Assembly: GCA_022509165.1 (NCBI GenBank)
Contig: JAFLTT010000003.1
Coordinates: 28,919 to 92,918, forward strand
From: Muribaculaceae bacterium
GTDB taxonomy: Bacteria; Bacteroidota; Bacteroidia; Bacteroidales; Muribaculaceae
Length of the DNA: 64,000 nucleotides
Direction of reading: 5' to 3'
How positions within the stretch are numbered: position 1 is the stretch's first letter; every line of letters begins with the position of its first letter. The notes below the pieces were generated by a model. It was not told the DNA's origin, did not search any database, and saw nothing but the letters and a program-made list of their open reading frames with translations. The translations under genes were made by a program, and so were the position numbers. This document shows, piece by piece, positions 63,968-64,000 of the stretch.

Positions 63968-64000
63968 TCGTGTCAGTTCATACCAAAATGATCAGCTTGA
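63948..64000 (+). CDS. Start of a further element gene (cut by window edge)
   Basis: An ATG at 63948 opens a frame MQTFQLNRVSSYQNDQL that stays open to the edge and overlaps the end of the ATPase gene in another frame. Too little is visible to assign a function. The overlap suggests translational coupling with the ATPase. Confidence 0.5.
   Translation, partial: MQTFQLNRVSSYQNDQL

Larger units (their letters stand above)
56386..64000. mobile_element. Integrated prophage-like or ICE-like element, left end (right end outside window)
   Basis: The region from the tRNA-Lys 3' end to the right edge differs from the chromosome: more AT-rich, unfamiliar genes, long non-coding stretches and repeated dyads. 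It carries a tyrosine integrase at the tRNA-proximal end, two SF2-like proteins and a Sak4-like ATPase, a set common in phages and integrative elements. No structural, relaxase or T4SS gene is visible, so its class is undecided. The far attachment site, a repeat of the tRNA-Lys 3' end, lies beyond 64000. Confidence 0.8.

Overview
The window looks like a chromosomal segment of a Bacteroidales bacterium, probably a gut lineage near Muribaculaceae or Porphyromonadaceae (family level is inference). Evidence: repeated Bacteroidota promoter boxes (TAnnTTTG, sometimes with TTG or TTTG about 20 bp upstream), almost no Shine-Dalgarno sequences, short RpoD-type sigma factors, lipoprotein and outer-membrane beta-barrel genes, a B12-dependent methylmalonyl-CoA mutase pair, a PurF-like paralogue without its cysteine, and secreted glycan hydrolases with a C-terminal sorting-like tail.

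Layout. 1-3.7 kb: yicC-gmk-nadD operon (minus), a candidate structured RNA, gdhA and tRNA-Thr. 3.8-14 kb: PurF-like protein, degenerate M23 protein, dxr, rseP, an rRNA methyltransferase, dipeptidyl peptidase III and a small ABC system. 14-22 kb: GH53 galactanase, a 1221-residue GH13 amylase with three 408-bp tandem repeats, and a tricorn-like protease. 22-33 kb: dnaE, trxA, NlpC/P60 lipoprotein, HtrA, two tandem sigma-70 genes, valS. 33-41 kb: ald, SpmA/SpmB-like protein, trpS, GNAT, YitT, pepT, miaA. 41-50 kb: an outer-membrane protein gene directly behind tRNA-Ser, a second GH53, rpe, dedA, a uracil-DNA-glycosylase-like gene, a decayed toxin-antitoxin locus, fprA, and a GT2/PRTase/HAD operon. 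50-56 kb: mutA/mutB, umuD/umuC and a tRNA-Asn/Asn/Lys array.

From about 56.4 kb to the right edge the composition becomes AT-rich and the content becomes that of an integrated element (prophage-like or ICE-like, cut by the window edge): a tyrosine integrase beside tRNA-Lys, an unknown protein, two roughly 600-residue SF2-helicase-like proteins with an unusual GAT-type motif I, three copies of a GTACATTTTTA dyad with conserved spacing, a roughly 1-kb repeat-bearing intergenic region, and a Sak4-like ATPase.

The most striking observation is that three apparently separate minus-strand ORFs (62028-60223) form one continuous 601-codon reading frame interrupted only by three in-frame TAG codons. 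There is no in-frame TAA or TGA before the final TAA and no frameshift. The first TAG lies inside helicase motif VI. This fits TAG-to-glutamine recoding of a phage gene in a standard-code host. Decay of a pseudogene is the main alternative. The host and the integrase use TAG as an ordinary stop; the integrase TAG is followed two codons later by TAATAA.
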